Shown here: piece after piece, positions 36,015-45,736 of the stretch | Numbering within the stretch: position 1 is the first letter of the stretch | Layout: the number at the start of each line of letters is the position of its first letter | Assembly: GCF_000473265.1 (NCBI RefSeq) | Contig: NZ_KI421511.1 | Span: 5,872,360 to 5,936,359 of the forward strand | Direction of reading: 5' to 3' | DNA from: Amycolatopsis thermoflava N1165 | GTDB lineage: Bacteria; Actinomycetota; Actinomycetes; Mycobacteriales; Pseudonocardiaceae | Length of the DNA stretch: 64,000 nucleotides | The notes under the pieces: model-generated | Database searches by the model: none | What the model saw: the letters and a program-made list of their open reading frames with translations, nothing else | Told to the model about the DNA's origin: nothing | Translations under genes and position numbers: made by a program

Positions 36015-37106
36015 ATGCTGAAGCGACTCTCGGTCGGCGCACTCGCCGGCTCTCTGCTCTTGACCGTCGCTCCCGCCGCACAGGCCGCTCCCGCGCCCGT
36101 GCGTTTCCTGGGGGAACAAATCATCTCGCACGCGCTGCCCGTCGGCGACTACACGATCGGGGAGTTGTCGAGCATCGACTACGACCCGCGCACCGGCGAG
36201 TACGTGTTCATCGCCGACGACACCTCCGAGGCGCCCGCGCGGTTCTTCACCGCGAAGGTCCCGGTGTCCGCCGACGGGCTCGGCCCGGTCACCTTCACCG
36301 GCGCGCAGCTGTTCCGGCAGCCGGACGGCGGCACCTACCCGGAGGACTCGGTCGACCCCGAGGAGATGCGGGTCGACCCGTGGACCGGCGCCTACTTCTG
36401 GAGCCAGGAGGGCATCCGGTCGGACACCGCGCTGATCGACCCGTCGGTGCAGGTGGCCCGGCGCGACGGTGGTTACGTGCGCACCCTGCCCACGCCGGAC
36501 AACGAGCGGATGCGCCCGGACTCCGGCCCGCGCCGCAACCTCGTGCTGGAAGGGCTCACCTTCGCCGCCGCGGGCACGCTCGTCGTCAGCTCGGTGGAGG
36601 GCCCGCTGCTGCAGGACGGCCCGGTGGCCACACCCGAGCGGGGCGCGCTGTCCCGGATCACCGTCCAGGCCCGCACCGGTTCCGTCCTCGCGCAGTACGC
36701 CTACCCGCAGGAGCCGGTCTTCGCCGACTCGAACCCGCCCGGCGGCACCACCGACACCGGCGTCTCGTCGATCCTCGCCGCCGATCCGCTCGACCCGACG
36801 CGCTTCCTCGTGATGGAGCGCTCCTACGTGTCCGGCGTCGGCAACAAGGTGCGGATCTACGAGATCGACACGGCCGGCGCCACGAACGTCCTGCACACCG
36901 CGTCCCTGGACGGCGCGAAGGTGCGGCCGGTGCGCAAGAAGCTGCTCCTCGACCTGGCCGACTACCCGCTGTCCAAGGTCGACAACCTGGAGGGGATGAC
37001 CTGGGGGCCGCGTCTGCCGAGCGGCGAGCGGACCCTGCTGCTGGTCAGCGACGACAACCTGTCGACCCGCCAGATCACGCAGGTCATCGCATTCGCGGTG
37101 CGCTGA
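36015..37106 (+). CDS. Secreted esterase-like / phytase-like beta-propeller protein
   Basis: The 363-residue exported protein begins with a signal peptide ([26 protein letters not shown]) and belongs to the esterase-like-activity-of-phytase family: [51 protein letters not shown], and [20 protein letters not shown] are its hallmark blade motifs with acidic metal-site residues. Substrate unknown; phosphoesters are suspected for the family. ATG at 36015 is used, with a GTG four codons upstream as an alternative. 34 bp before leuS. Confidence 0.82.
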   Translation: MLKRLSVGALAGSLLLTVAPAAQAAPAPVRFLGEQIISHALPVGDYTIGELSSIDYDPRTGEYVFIADDTSEAPARFFTAKVPVSADGLGPVTFTGAQLFRQPDGGTYPEDSVDPEEMRVDPWTGAYFWSQEGIRSDTALIDPSVQVARRDGGYVRTLPTPDNERMRPDSGPRRNLVLEGLTFAAAGTLVVSSVEGPLLQDGPVATPERGALSRITVQARTGSVLAQYAYPQEPVFADSNPPGGTTDTGVSSILAADPLDPTRFLVMERSYVSGVGNKVRIYEIDTAGATNVLHTASLDGAKVRPVRKKLLLDLADYPLSKVDNLEGMTWGPRLPSGERTLLLVSDDNLSTRQITQVIAFAVR

Positions 37107-37140
37107 GAGCCGGGCAGGCCGGGCCGCTTACCATGGTTGG

Positions 37141-39975
37141 GTGAGTGAAGCAATCGAGGAAACGCCCGGCCACCGGTACAACGCCGAGCTGGCCGGTCGG
37201 GTCGAGCTGCGCTGGCAGAACTACTGGGCCGATCACGGCACCTTCCACGCACCGAACCCGGCCGGCTCGCTGGCGACCGACTCCAGCGTTCCCTCGGACA
37301 AGCTCTTCGTGCAGGACATGTTCCCCTACCCGTCGGGGGCCGGCCTGCACGTCGGGCACCCGCTGGGCTTCATCGCCACCGACGTCTACGCCCGCTATCA
37401 CCGGATGATCGGGCGCAACGTCCTGCACACCATGGGCTTCGACGCGTTCGGCCTGCCCGCCGAGCAGTACGCGGTGCAGACGGGGCAGCACCCGCGCACG
37501 ACGACCGAGCAGAACATGGAGACCTACCTGCGGCAGATCCGCAGGCTGGGCCTTGGCCACGACGAGCGCCGCCGGATCGCGACGATCGATCCGGACTACT
37601 ACAAGTGGACCCAGTGGATCTTCCTGAAGATCTACAACTCCTGGTACGACGAGAAGCTGGGCAAGGCCCGCCCCATCGTCGAGCTGGAGGCCGAGTACGC
37701 GCAGGACAAGCGCCGCACGCCCGACGGCCGCGGCTGGTGCGAGCTGACCCGCGCCGAGCAGCTGAAGATCCTGGACGAGCACCGGCTGGCCTACATCTCC
37801 GAGGCGCCGGTGAACTGGTGCCCCGGCCTCGGCACGGTGCTGTCCAACGAGGAGGTCACGCCGGACGGCCGCAGCGAGCGCGGCAACTTCCCGGTGTTCC
37901 GCCGCAACCTGCGCCAGTGGATGATGCGCATCACCGCCTACGCCGACCGCCTGGTCGACGACCTGGACCGGCTGGAGTGGCCGGAGAAGGTCAAGTCGAT
38001 GCAGCGCAACTGGATCGGCCGCTCGCACGGCGCGCGCGTCACCTTCGCCGCCGGTGAGCACAAGATCGAGGTCTTCACCACCCGCCCGGACACGCTGTTC
38101 GGCGCCACGTACATGGTGCTGGCGCCCGAGCACCCGCTGGTCGACGAGCTGACCACGGCGGAATGGCCGTCCGATGTGGACGAGCGGTGGACCGGCGGGG
38201 CCGCCACCCCGGCCGAGGCCGTCGCCGCCTACCGCCGCGCCGCGTCCCGCAAGTCCGAACTGGACCGCCAGGAGAGCAAGGACAAGACGGGCGTCTTCGT
38301 CGGCTCGTACGCGGTGAACCCGGTCAACGGCAAGGAGATCCCGGTCTTCATCGCCGACTACGTGCTGATGGGCTACGGCACCGGCGCGATCATGGCGGTG
38401 CCCGCCCAGGACCAGCGCGACTGGGACTTCGCGGAGAAGTTCGGCCTGGAGATCGTGCGCACGGTCCAGCCGAGCGAGGGCTTCGACGGAAAGGCGTACA
38501 CCGGCGACGGGGTCGCGATCAATAGTGGCTTCCTGGACGGGATGAACGTCGACGACGCCAAGAAGACGATCATCCAGTGGCTGGAGGAGAACGGCCACGG
38601 CGCCGGCACGGTGCAGTACAAGCTGCGCGACTGGCTGTTCTCGCGGCAGCGGTACTGGGGCGAGCCGTTCCCCATCGTGTACGACGAGGACGGCCAGGCG
38701 CACGCGATCCCGGAGCACATGCTGCCGGTCGAGCTGCCCGAGGTGGACGACTACTCGCCGCGCACGTTCGACCCGGAGGACGCCGACAGCGAGCCGTCGC
38801 CGCCGCTGTCCCGCGCGAGCGACTGGGTCGAGGTCGAGCTGGACCTCGGCGACGGCAAGAAGACCTACCGCCGCGACACCAACACGATGCCGAACTGGGC
38901 CGGTTCCTGCTGGTACCAGCTGCGCTACATCGACCCGGACAACGCGGAGCGGTTCGTCGACGCGGGCAACGAGCAGTACTGGATGGGTCCGCGCCCGGCC
39001 GAGCACGGCGTGAACGACCCGGGCGGTGTCGACCTGTATGTCGGCGGCGTCGAGCACGCGGTGCTGCACCTGCTGTACTCGCGGTTCTGGCAGAAGGTGC
39101 TGTTCGACCTGGGGTACGTCAGCGCCGAGGAGCCGTACCGGCGGCTGTTCAACCAGGGCTACATCCAGGCCTACGCCTACACCGACGAGCGCGGCTTCTA
39201 CGTCCCGGCCGAGGAGGTCGAGGAGAAGGACGGCAAGTTCTTCCACCAGGGCAAGGAAGTCAAGCAAGAGTACGGGAAGATGGGCAAGAGCCTGAAGAAC
39301 GTGGTCACGCCCGACCAGATGGCGGCGGACTACGGGGCCGACACCTTCCGGTTCTACGAGATGTCGATGGGCCCGCTGGCCGACTCCCGGCCGTGGGCGA
39401 CCAAGGACGTCGTCGGCGCCCACCGGTTCCTGCAGCGCGTGTGGCGGCTGGTGGTCTCCGAGCAGACCGGTGAGCTGCGCGTGTCCGGCGCGGAGGCGAC
39501 GGACGAGGACCGCCGGATCCTGCACAAGACCATCGCCGGGGTCCGCGACGACTACTCGGGCCTGCGGTTCAACACCGCCGGCGCGAAGCTGATCGAGTAC
39601 AACAACCACCTGACCAAGGTCTACGGCGCCGCCGAGGCGACGCCGCGCGAGCTGGTCGAGCCGCTGGTGCTGATGCTGGCGCCGCTGTGCCCGCACATCG
39701 CCGAGGAGCTGTGGCACCGGCTGGGCCACGAGGACTCGCTGGTGCACGGCCCGTTCCCGGTCGCGGACGAGAAGTTCCTGGTCGAGGACACGGTGGAGTA
39801 CCCGATCCAGGTCAACGGCAAGGTCCGCGCCCGGATCCAGGTGCCCGCCGATGCGGCGAAGGACGCCGTCGAGGCGGCGGCACTGGCCGACGAGAAGATC
39901 GCGGCGCTGCTGAACGGCGGCACGCCGCGCAAGGTCATCGTCGTGCCGGGCCGCCTGGTGAACGTGGTCCTCTAG
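37141..39975 (+). CDS. leuS: Leucyl-tRNA synthetase
   Basis: The 944-residue class I aminoacyl-tRNA synthetase charges tRNA-Leu in the cytoplasm. Catalytic signatures are the HIGH-type HVGHP at residues 70-74 and the KMSKS-type KMGKS near residue 713. The editing (CP1) domain is present ([39 protein letters not shown]). Length is normal for actinobacterial LeuS. Begins at GTG 37141 behind TTACCATGGTTGG without a strong ribosome-binding site. Its stop overlaps the convergent TetR gene by 4 bp. Confidence 0.97.
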   Translation: MSEAIEETPGHRYNAELAGRVELRWQNYWADHGTFHAPNPAGSLATDSSVPSDKLFVQDMFPYPSGAGLHVGHPLGFIATDVYARYHRMIGRNVLHTMGFDAFGLPAEQYAVQTGQHPRTTTEQNMETYLRQIRRLGLGHDERRRIATIDPDYYKWTQWIFLKIYNSWYDEKLGKARPIVELEAEYAQDKRRTPDGRGWCELTRAEQLKILDEHRLAYISEAPVNWCPGLGTVLSNEEVTPDGRSERGNFPVFRRNLRQWMMRITAYADRLVDDLDRLEWPEKVKSMQRNWIGRSHGARVTFAAGEHKIEVFTTRPDTLFGATYMVLAPEHPLVDELTTAEWPSDVDERWTGGAATPAEAVAAYRRAASRKSELDRQESKDKTGVFVGSYAVNPVNGKEIPVFIADYVLMGYGTGAIMAVPAQDQRDWDFAEKFGLEIVRTVQPSEGFDGKAYTGDGVAINSGFLDGMNVDDAKKTIIQWLEENGHGAGTVQYKLRDWLFSRQRYWGEPFPIVYDEDGQAHAIPEHMLPVELPEVDDYSPRTFDPEDADSEPSPPLSRASDWVEVELDLGDGKKTYRRDTNTMPNWAGSCWYQLRYIDPDNAERFVDAGNEQYWMGPRPAEHGVNDPGGVDLYVGGVEHAVLHLLYSRFWQKVLFDLGYVSAEEPYRRLFNQGYIQAYAYTDERGFYVPAEEVEEKDGKFFHQGKEVKQEYGKMGKSLKNVVTPDQMAADYGADTFRFYEMSMGPLADSRPWATKDVVGAHRFLQRVWRLVVSEQTGELRVSGAEATDEDRRILHKTIAGVRDDYSGLRFNTAGAKLIEYNNHLTKVYGAAEATPRELVEPLVLMLAPLCPHIAEELWHRLGHEDSLVHGPFPVADEKFLVEDTVEYPIQVNGKVRARIQVPADAAKDAVEAAALADEKIAALLNGGTPRKVIVVPGRLVNVVL

Positions 39976-40715
39976 GCGGTGTCGAGGCCGATCTCGCGCG
40001 CGAGGTCGGCCAGCAGCGCGTCGAACACGGCGTCCGGCTTGGACATCGGGATCGGGTAGTTGCCGAACACCTCGAGTGTCACGTGCCCGTAGAGGCGGGC
40101 CCAGAACTGGATCATCACGTACGTGGTGCCCAGGTCGAGCTTGTCCGGCGGGAAGTCGACCCCGGACTCGCGCAGCACCGCCAGCAGGTCGTCCTGGAAC
40201 GCGGCCAGGTCGTCGTGCAGTTCGACGGGCACCGCTTCGGCGGGCGGGATCTCCAGCTGGAAGTTGGCCAGCAGGTGGCCGGCCGCGGTGAGGAAGATCC
40301 GGCCGAACGGCTCGTTGGCCCGGTTCAGAGTCGCCACGCTGCCCGCGGCCGAGCCGACCTCGCCGGTCGGCGACGCGAACACGAGCGTGAACTCCTTGGT
40401 GTGGGTGAGCGCCCAGCGCCGGAAGCCGCGGCAGATTGCGAAGAGCTGGACCGCACCGTCGTCGGGCAGCCCGGAGAGTTCTTCGGTGAGTTCGGCGGCC
40501 AGGTCGGCGACGACGTCGAGGCGGAGGTGCTCGACGAGGTCGTCGCGTGAGCCGTAGTACCGGTAGAGGGCGGGTGCGGTGATGCCGAGCTCGCGGGCGA
40601 TGGCCCGCAGGGTCACGGCTTCCGGTCCGCGCTCGACGAGGAGCTTGCGCGCGGTGCGGCGGATGTCCTGATCGGTCGCCGCGCGCTCGCGACCCCGTCG
40701 GGTCGGCTTGTCCAT
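39972..40715 (-). CDS. TetR/AcrR family transcriptional regulator
   Basis: The 247-residue regulator has an N-terminal helix-turn-helix ([30 protein letters not shown]) preceded by a basic tail ([20 protein letters not shown]). The ligand domain resembles the WHG type ([18 protein letters not shown]). Ligand and targets unknown. A perfect 12-bp inverted repeat 53 bp upstream of its start (40768-40803) is a candidate autoregulatory operator. Confidence 0.88.
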   Translation of the reverse strand: MDKPTRRGRERAATDQDIRRTARKLLVERGPEAVTLRAIARELGITAPALYRYYGSRDDLVEHLRLDVVADLAAELTEELSGLPDDGAVQLFAICRGFRRWALTHTKEFTLVFASPTGEVGSAAGSVATLNRANEPFGRIFLTAAGHLLANFQLEIPPAEAVPVELHDDLAAFQDDLLAVLRESGVDFPPDKLDLGTTYVMIQFWARLYGHVTLEVFGNYPIPMSKPDAVFDALLADLAREIGLDTA

Positions 40716-41098
40716 CCCGGCATTCTAGAAGGTGAGTGCGGCATTTCCGACGGATTCGGGCGCCGCCGGTACCGATCGCTCGGGGGGCTACGCGATCGGT
40801 ACCAGCGACCCGATGCCCGGCTTCCGGTGGCGCAACCGGTGCCGGACGCCAAGTGAGAGCCCGCGTGAACCCTGACGGGACGGCCCGATGTCGAGATTGC
40901 CCCGATCGGGTGACGTCGCGGACGCTCACTCTAGTGTCGCACCATCAGCCGCAGAAGTTACAAGAATCTTCACGTTTGCATAGGGAAGAGTGCCCGGACG
41001 GGCTCCCGCCCGCTCTGGTCGCGGTCCGGCGGCTGCGGAAGCCGCGGGTTCGTGGAACGCTGGTCGGGAACGGATCCGGAGAGGGTATGGTCTAGACC
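40716..41098. other. 383-bp intergenic region between tetR and ptsI
   Basis: The divergent promoter region of the TetR gene and ptsI. It holds the inverted repeat at 40768-40803 and, at its right end, the DasR-type site over the ptsI start. A relatively A/T-rich patch near 40955-40985 (TTACAAGAATCTTCACG) may be the ptsI promoter. I see no credible small gene. Confidence 0.6.
40768..40803. promoter_or_regulatory. Inverted repeat, candidate TetR operator
   Basis: Arms GGTACCGATCGC (40768-40779) and GCGATCGGTACC (40792-40803) are perfect inverted repeats with a 12-nt spacer, next to the TetR gene start. Operator function is inferred from position and symmetry. Confidence 0.5.
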
Positions 41099-41101
41099 AT
41101 G
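41086..41101. promoter_or_regulatory. DasR-type operator (dre) overlapping the ptsI start codon
   Basis: TATGGTCTAGACCATG has a 14-bp perfect palindrome (41087-41100) and matches the core TGGTCTAGACCA of the Streptomyces DasR-responsive element. DasR (GntR family) controls PTS and N-acetylglucosamine genes. The site lies between a GGAGAGG (41078-41084) and the ATG at 41099, so bound repressor could block translation-initiation DNA and transcription. Confidence 0.7.
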
Positions 41102-42730
41102 TCGGAAACGAGGCTGTCCGGGGTGCCGGTGAGCCCGGGTCGCGCGAGCGGTCCGGTCGTCGCCGTGGCCGAACCCGCAGGCGCGCCCGAGAGCGGGCCC
41201 GCACCGTCCGATCCGCAGGCCGAGGCCGCGCGGATCGCCCCCGCCGCGCGCGTGGTCGCCGAGCGGCTGGAAGCGCTTGCGGGCCAGGCGTCCGGCGACG
41301 CCGCGACGATCCTCCTGACCAGCGCGGCGATGGCGGGCGATCCGGCGCTGATCAGCGAGGCGGAACGGTTGGTGGCCGCGGAAGGCAGGCCGGCCGAGCG
41401 GGCGGTCTACGAGGCGGCGAACGGCTTCGCGAAAGCGCTTGCAGCGGCCGGCGGGTACATGGCCGAGCGGGTCCGCGACATCGAGGACATCCGGGACCGC
41501 GTGATCGCGGAGCTGCGGGGTGTCGCGCCGCCGGGCGTGCCCGACCTGGCCGGCCCGAGCGTGCTCGTCGCGCGGGACCTGGCGCCTGCCGACACGGCGG
41601 GCCTCGACCCGGCGCGGGTGCTCGCCCTGGTGACCGAGGAGGGTGGGCCGACCAGCCACACCGCGATCCTGGCCCGGTCGCTGGGCATCCCGGCGGTGGT
41701 GGCGGTGCGCGGGGTCCTCGCGCTGGAGGCGGACGCGCTGCTGGTGGACGGCGACACCGGCGTGGTGGAGGTCGTCGCGGCGGACGCCCCGGTGCTCGCC
41801 GCGACGCGCGAGGGCGCGTCGGAGTGGAACGGCATCGGGGCGACGGCGGACGACCACCGGGTCAAGGTGCTCGGCAACGTCGGGTCACCCGCGGACGCGC
41901 GGGCCGCCGCGGACGCGGGCGCGGAGGGCGTCGGCCTGTTCCGCACGGAGTTCTGCTACCTGGACGCACCGGCCGAGCCACCGGTCGGCGAGCAGCGTGC
42001 CGCGTACGCCGCGGTGCTGGCGCCGTTCACGGGGAAGCCGGTTGTCGTGCGGACGCTGGACGCGGGCGCCGACAAGCCGCTGGCCTTCCTGTCCCCGACA
42101 GCGGAACCGAACCCGGCGCTCGGTGTGCGGGGCCTGCGCGTGGCGTTCGACCGGCCGGACGTGCTGGACCGGCAGCTGGAGGCGATTGCCGGCGCGGCGG
42201 CGGATTCGGGCGCCGACGTGTCGGTGATGGCGCCGATGGTGGCGACAGCCGAGGAGGCGGCGTGGTTCGCGGAACGCGTGCGGGCGGCCGGGATCGCGCG
42301 GGCCGGGGTGATGATCGAGGTGCCCGCGGCGGCACTGGCGGCCGAGGAGATCCTGGCTGCGGTCGACTTCGTCTCGGTCGGCACGAACGACCTGGCGCAG
42401 TACACGTTCGCCGCGGACCGGCAGCTGGGCGCGGTGGCGGGCCTGAACGACCCGTGGCAGCCCGCGCTGCTACGGCTGATCGCGATGATCGGCGCGGCCG
42501 CGAAGGCGAGCGGCAAACCGGCGGGCGTGTGCGGTGAGGCGGCTGCGGACCCACTGCTGGCCCGCGTGCTCACCGGCCTGGGCATGACGAGCCTGTCGAT
42601 GAACGCGAGCGCGATCCGCGCCGTGGGAGCCAGCCTGACCACAGCCACGCTGGCGGACTGCGAAGCGGCCGCCCAGGCGGCACTCAAGGCCGCGACACCG
42701 GCCGAGGCCCGCGCCGCAGCAAGGGGCTGA
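41099..42730 (+). CDS. ptsI: Phosphoenolpyruvate--protein phosphotransferase (PTS enzyme I)
   Basis: The 543-residue cytoplasmic enzyme takes phosphate from PEP and passes it to HPr, the first step of sugar uptake by the PTS. The phospho-histidine is His187 in EEGGPTSHTAILAR; the PEP site follows with VGLFRTEFCYLD, the FVSVGTNDLAQYTFAADR block, and the essential Cys in AGVCGEAAADP. Length is slightly under the 570 residues of the E. coli enzyme, mostly from a shorter N-terminal HPr-binding region. HPr and sugar permeases are not adjacent. Confidence 0.95.
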   Translation: MSETRLSGVPVSPGRASGPVVAVAEPAGAPESGPAPSDPQAEAARIAPAARVVAERLEALAGQASGDAATILLTSAAMAGDPALISEAERLVAAEGRPAERAVYEAANGFAKALAAAGGYMAERVRDIEDIRDRVIAELRGVAPPGVPDLAGPSVLVARDLAPADTAGLDPARVLALVTEEGGPTSHTAILARSLGIPAVVAVRGVLALEADALLVDGDTGVVEVVAADAPVLAATREGASEWNGIGATADDHRVKVLGNVGSPADARAAADAGAEGVGLFRTEFCYLDAPAEPPVGEQRAAYAAVLAPFTGKPVVVRTLDAGADKPLAFLSPTAEPNPALGVRGLRVAFDRPDVLDRQLEAIAGAAADSGADVSVMAPMVATAEEAAWFAERVRAAGIARAGVMIEVPAAALAAEEILAAVDFVSVGTNDLAQYTFAADRQLGAVAGLNDPWQPALLRLIAMIGAAAKASGKPAGVCGEAAADPLLARVLTGLGMTSLSMNASAIRAVGASLTTATLADCEAAAQAALKAATPAEARAAARG

Positions 42731-43292
42731 CCGCAGACCGCTGGTGGGCAGTGCTGTTCGCGGGGTGTTGCCGAGGGGTTGCCGCGCGCGGAGTCCGCCG
42801 CGCCGCAGCCCTCCCGGAGCGCGCGGCCCTGGGCGCCGGGGAATGACTGCCTGCAGCTGATGGTGCCCACCGCTGGTGGGGCAGTGCTGCTGGCGATGTG
42901 CTGCTCGCGAAGTGCTGCTGGCGCCAGGGGTTGCCCGCGCGTCAGGTCACGCGTCACAGCCACCCGCAGCGCCCTGGGCACCCGGGAATGACCGCCCGCA
43001 GCTGATGGCGCCCACGGACCGTGGCGCCCCGCCCGAGGGTGCGCCGCCCTCGGGCGGTCTGTCGTTTCGGCGGATTTGCCGGCCCTCCGGAGCTGACCGC
43101 CGGGCGGTGGCACCCTCCGGCGCGAGTGCGCCACCGAGGTGGGCGCCGGCGCGACCGCCCCTCAGCCGCGCCGGTGCCCACCGCTCTCCGGCACCCCGCC
43201 TCGCCCACTCCTCCGGCGCGCTTACCCGCGCACCACGGGCGCCCTCCGCCCCCGACGCCATCGCGCCTCCGGCGCGCCGCCCCCGACTGCCG
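42731..43292. other. 562-bp non-coding stretch with imperfect direct repeats
   Basis: Between ptsI and the DUF1707 gene (convergent). A ~46-bp unit at 42827-42872 recurs imperfectly at 42972-43017, and the phrase CCGCTGGTGGGGCAGTGCTG appears at both ~42740 and ~42870 in slightly different forms. Short open frames here have no codon bias or ribosome sites. A strong hairpin lies at 43029-43057. It looks like eroded duplicated DNA. Confidence 0.6.
43029..43057 (+). terminator. Hairpin terminator candidate
   Basis: Arms CCGCCCGAGGG and CCCTCGGGCGG pair perfectly around a 7-nt loop, followed by TCTGTCGTTT on the plus strand. It sits about 300 bp after ptsI in a convergent gap and could also act on minus-strand transcripts of the DUF1707 gene. 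Confidence 0.5.
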
Positions 43293-43910
43293 CTACAGGC
43301 CGAAGATCCCGCGCCGCGGGTGGCGGATCACCAGCGAGCCCCCGTGCAAGCGTCCGGCGAACACCAGCCGTGGGTTGCCCGGCCGGCCATCCGAACCCGT
43401 CTTGTCCTGCAGTGAGCCGTACTTGATCTCGGTGATCGCGTTCAGGTCGACCGCCGCGTGCTCGGGGATGATCACCTCGACCGACCCCCACTTGCAGTCC
43501 AGCTCGACTCGCACCACCGGGCTGCTCACCTGCGCCTCGCTGAAGTCGAGCTTCGTCGAGCCGTACCGGTTGCGCACCACGACCTCCGGCGGCACCAGCC
43601 AGCGGCCGTTGCGTACCAGCGCCGAGTACTTCGCGTTCAGCTCGAGCCGTTGGTCCGGCGAGTACGACACCGGGGGCGCGGCCGGATACACGTCGGGGTG
43701 CACCAGCCCGGGCAGGTCCGCCAGCACCGCGTTCAGCTCGCCCCGCGTCCGCGCCGCGAGCGCCGTGTCCGTGCGCTCGGTGAACTCGTCCAGGTCGATC
43801 ATGCCGCGGCCGATCGCCTTCTGCAGCACCTCGACGACGTGCTCGCGCTCCGCGTCCGACACCCGCAGGTCGCGCGGGCTCATCGGCTTGGTCCCGGTCT
43901 CCTCGCCCAT
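43293..43910 (-). CDS. DUF1707 domain protein
   Basis: 205 residues. The N-terminal DUF1707 domain is clear: LRVSDAEREHVVEVLQKAIGRG, MIDLDEFTERTDTALAARTRGELNAVLADLP. A C-terminal beta-helix-like segment (VRVELDCKWGSVEVIIPEHAAVD) resembles the LiaF/DUF2154-type wall-stress domain. No transmembrane helix, so probably cytoplasmic. Gene is 48 bp downstream of a LuxR response regulator in the same direction, the arrangement common for DUF1707 proteins beside cell-envelope two-component systems. Confidence 0.83.
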   Translation of the reverse strand: MGEETGTKPMSPRDLRVSDAEREHVVEVLQKAIGRGMIDLDEFTERTDTALAARTRGELNAVLADLPGLVHPDVYPAAPPVSYSPDQRLELNAKYSALVRNGRWLVPPEVVVRNRYGSTKLDFSEAQVSSPVVRVELDCKWGSVEVIIPEHAAVDLNAITEIKYGSLQDKTGSDGRPGNPRLVFAGRLHGGSLVIRHPRRGIFGL

Positions 43911-43958
43911 GCCACCACGCTACGGCCGCGGACCCCGAGCCGAGATCCGGGAAAATCC

Positions 43959-44603
43959 CTAGTCTTTGTCCAGCCCGTGCTCGATCGCGTAGCGCGCGAG
44001 CTCCACGCGGTTGTGCAGCTGCAGCTTCCGCAGCGTCGACTGCACGTGGTTCTCCACCGTCCGGTGCGACAACACGAGCCGCTCGGCGATCTGCCGCGCC
44101 GTGAGGCCCTTCGCGACGAGCCGCAGCACGTCGGTCTCCCGTTCGGTCAGCCGCGGCGGCGCCACCCCGCCCGCAGGCGCGTCCGCCATCCGCCGGTACT
44201 CGCCCAGCACCAGGCCGGCCAGCCCGGGCGTGAACACCGGGTCGCCCTCCGCCGTCCGGCGCACCGCTTCGACCAGTTCCCGCACCGACGCCGACTTCAC
44301 CAGGTACCCGGACGCCCCGGCCTTGACCGCCTCCAGCACGTCGCTGTGCTCGCCGCTGGCCGACAGCACCAGCACCCGGGTGTCGGGCAGCGACGTGGTG
44401 ATCTCGCGCGTCGCGTCCACCCCGGAGGTGCTGCCCAGGTTCATGTCCATCAGCACCACGTCGGGCCGGACCGCGGCCGCGATGCGTACCGCGGCGGTGG
44501 CGTCCGGCGCGGTCGCCCGCACGTCGAAGCCGTTCTCGGTCAGGTCGCGCGCCACGCCGTCCCGCCAGATCGGGTGGTCGTCGACGACCATCACGCTGAT
44601 CAT
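43959..44603 (-). CDS. LuxR-family (NarL-type) response regulator
   Basis: 214 residues: receiver domain with the acidic pocket in VMVVDDHP, phospho-acceptor Asp in DVVLMDMNLG and Lys in YLVKSAS, then a LuxR helix-turn-helix (LTERETDVLRLVAKGLTARQIAERLVLSHRTVENHVQ). ATG at 44603 overlaps the kinase stop in an ATGA, so kinase and regulator are translated together. Target genes unknown; the following DUF1707 gene is a candidate. Confidence 0.92.
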   Translation of the reverse strand: MISVMVVDDHPIWRDGVARDLTENGFDVRATAPDATAAVRIAAAVRPDVVLMDMNLGSTSGVDATREITTSLPDTRVLVLSASGEHSDVLEAVKAGASGYLVKSASVRELVEAVRRTAEGDPVFTPGLAGLVLGEYRRMADAPAGGVAPPRLTERETDVLRLVAKGLTARQIAERLVLSHRTVENHVQSTLRKLQLHNRVELARYAIEHGLDKD

Positions 44604-45736
44604 TTCCTCGGCACCCGGATCTCCCATTCGGTCCCCTGCCCTGGCGCGGTCTCCAGGGAGATCGTGCCACCGAGTTCCGCCACACGTCCCCGCATCGAGC
44701 GAACAACGCCCAACCGGCCCTCACCCTCCGCATCCGCGAGCCGTCCCTCGGGGATGCCGGGACCGTCGTCCCGCACGGTCACCACCACCTCGCGGCCGAC
44801 GTCCTCCAGTAGCACCCACGCCTTGGCCGCTGGCCCGGCGTGCTTGTCGACGTTGGACAGGGCCTCGCGGACGACGGCGACCAGCTCCGCGGTCGTGCGC
44901 GACGGCAGGTTCACCTCACCGGCCGGAGCGGCGACCTGCACTTTCGACGACCCCAGCAGCTGCAGCGCGGCACGCAGGTCGGTCTCGCCGGTGCTGTGCC
45001 TCGTCGGCCCGGTGGTGACCAGCGCCCGCAGCGCGATCTCCTGCTCACCGGCCAGTTCGGCGAGCTCCGCCGCCTCCCCGCCCAGTTCGGCGCCGCGCCG
45101 CCGGACGCGCGCCAGCACCTGCAGCACGCTGTCGTGGATGTCGCGCGCCAGCCGTTCCCGCTCGGCGTTCGCGACCTCGGTGCGCAGCGCCTCGGCGAGC
45201 ACCGCCGCCGACTTGCGGGCGGTCGTCGCGCTCATCCCGATCAGCAGTCCGCTCGCGACCAGCAGCACCCCGTCGCGCGCCACGTCGAGCGTGAACCCCT
45301 GCCGCGCGATCCCCGTCGCGGCCGCGACCACCAGTCCCGCGGCCACGCCACCGACCCCGCCGAAGCGGGTGCCCGCGGCGACCGGCGCGCCGGCCACCCA
45401 CACGGTGGTGATCAGCGGCGCGACGGCCGCGTTCTGCGCGTCGGTCAGAATCCACGGCGAGGTCAGCATCAGGGCGCAGGTGACCACGACGTCGGCGAGG
45501 ACGAACCAGCGCCACCGCCACCGCAGCGCCTCCCGCGCATACACCAGCGCGGTCGCGACCGTCCACAACGCCATCGCGCCGAGCACGGTCCAGGCCAGCC
45601 ACGGGCGCTGGTAGCCGTCGCTGTGCACGATCACCGCGCCCAGCGCGAACAGCAGCGTCAGCACGCGCAGGCCGATCGTGCCCCACCACAGCGGGGTGGC
45701 CGGTTCGCGCGCCGTCGGTCCGAACCGGCGGCTCAC
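44600..45736 (-). CDS. Membrane sensor histidine kinase, MacS-like
   Basis: 378 residues: five to six membrane helices in the first ~190 residues, the phospho-acceptor His in RLARDIHDSVLQVLARV, and a GHKL ATPase with AVVREALSNVDKHAG and VTVRDDGPGIP. It would phosphorylate the adjacent response regulator. The start GTG (45736) overlaps the AI-2E transporter stop (GTGA), making a coupled transporter-kinase-regulator unit. The resemblance to MacS of Streptomyces is from architecture, not from a search. Confidence 0.87.
   Translation of the reverse strand: MSRRFGPTAREPATPLWWGTIGLRVLTLLFALGAVIVHSDGYQRPWLAWTVLGAMALWTVATALVYAREALRWRWRWFVLADVVVTCALMLTSPWILTDAQNAAVAPLITTVWVAGAPVAAGTRFGGVGGVAAGLVVAAATGIARQGFTLDVARDGVLLVASGLLIGMSATTARKSAAVLAEALRTEVANAERERLARDIHDSVLQVLARVRRRGAELGGEAAELAELAGEQEIALRALVTTGPTRHSTGETDLRAALQLLGSSKVQVAAPAGEVNLPSRTTAELVAVVREALSNVDKHAGPAAKAWVLLEDVGREVVVTVRDDGPGIPEGRLADAEGEGRLGVVRSMRGRVAELGGTISLETAPGQGTEWEIRVPRK

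Noticed and set aside
42779..43261. Short open frames after ptsI
   Set aside because: No ribosome-binding site, several overlapping frames of equal quality, and the DNA consists of imperfect repeats.
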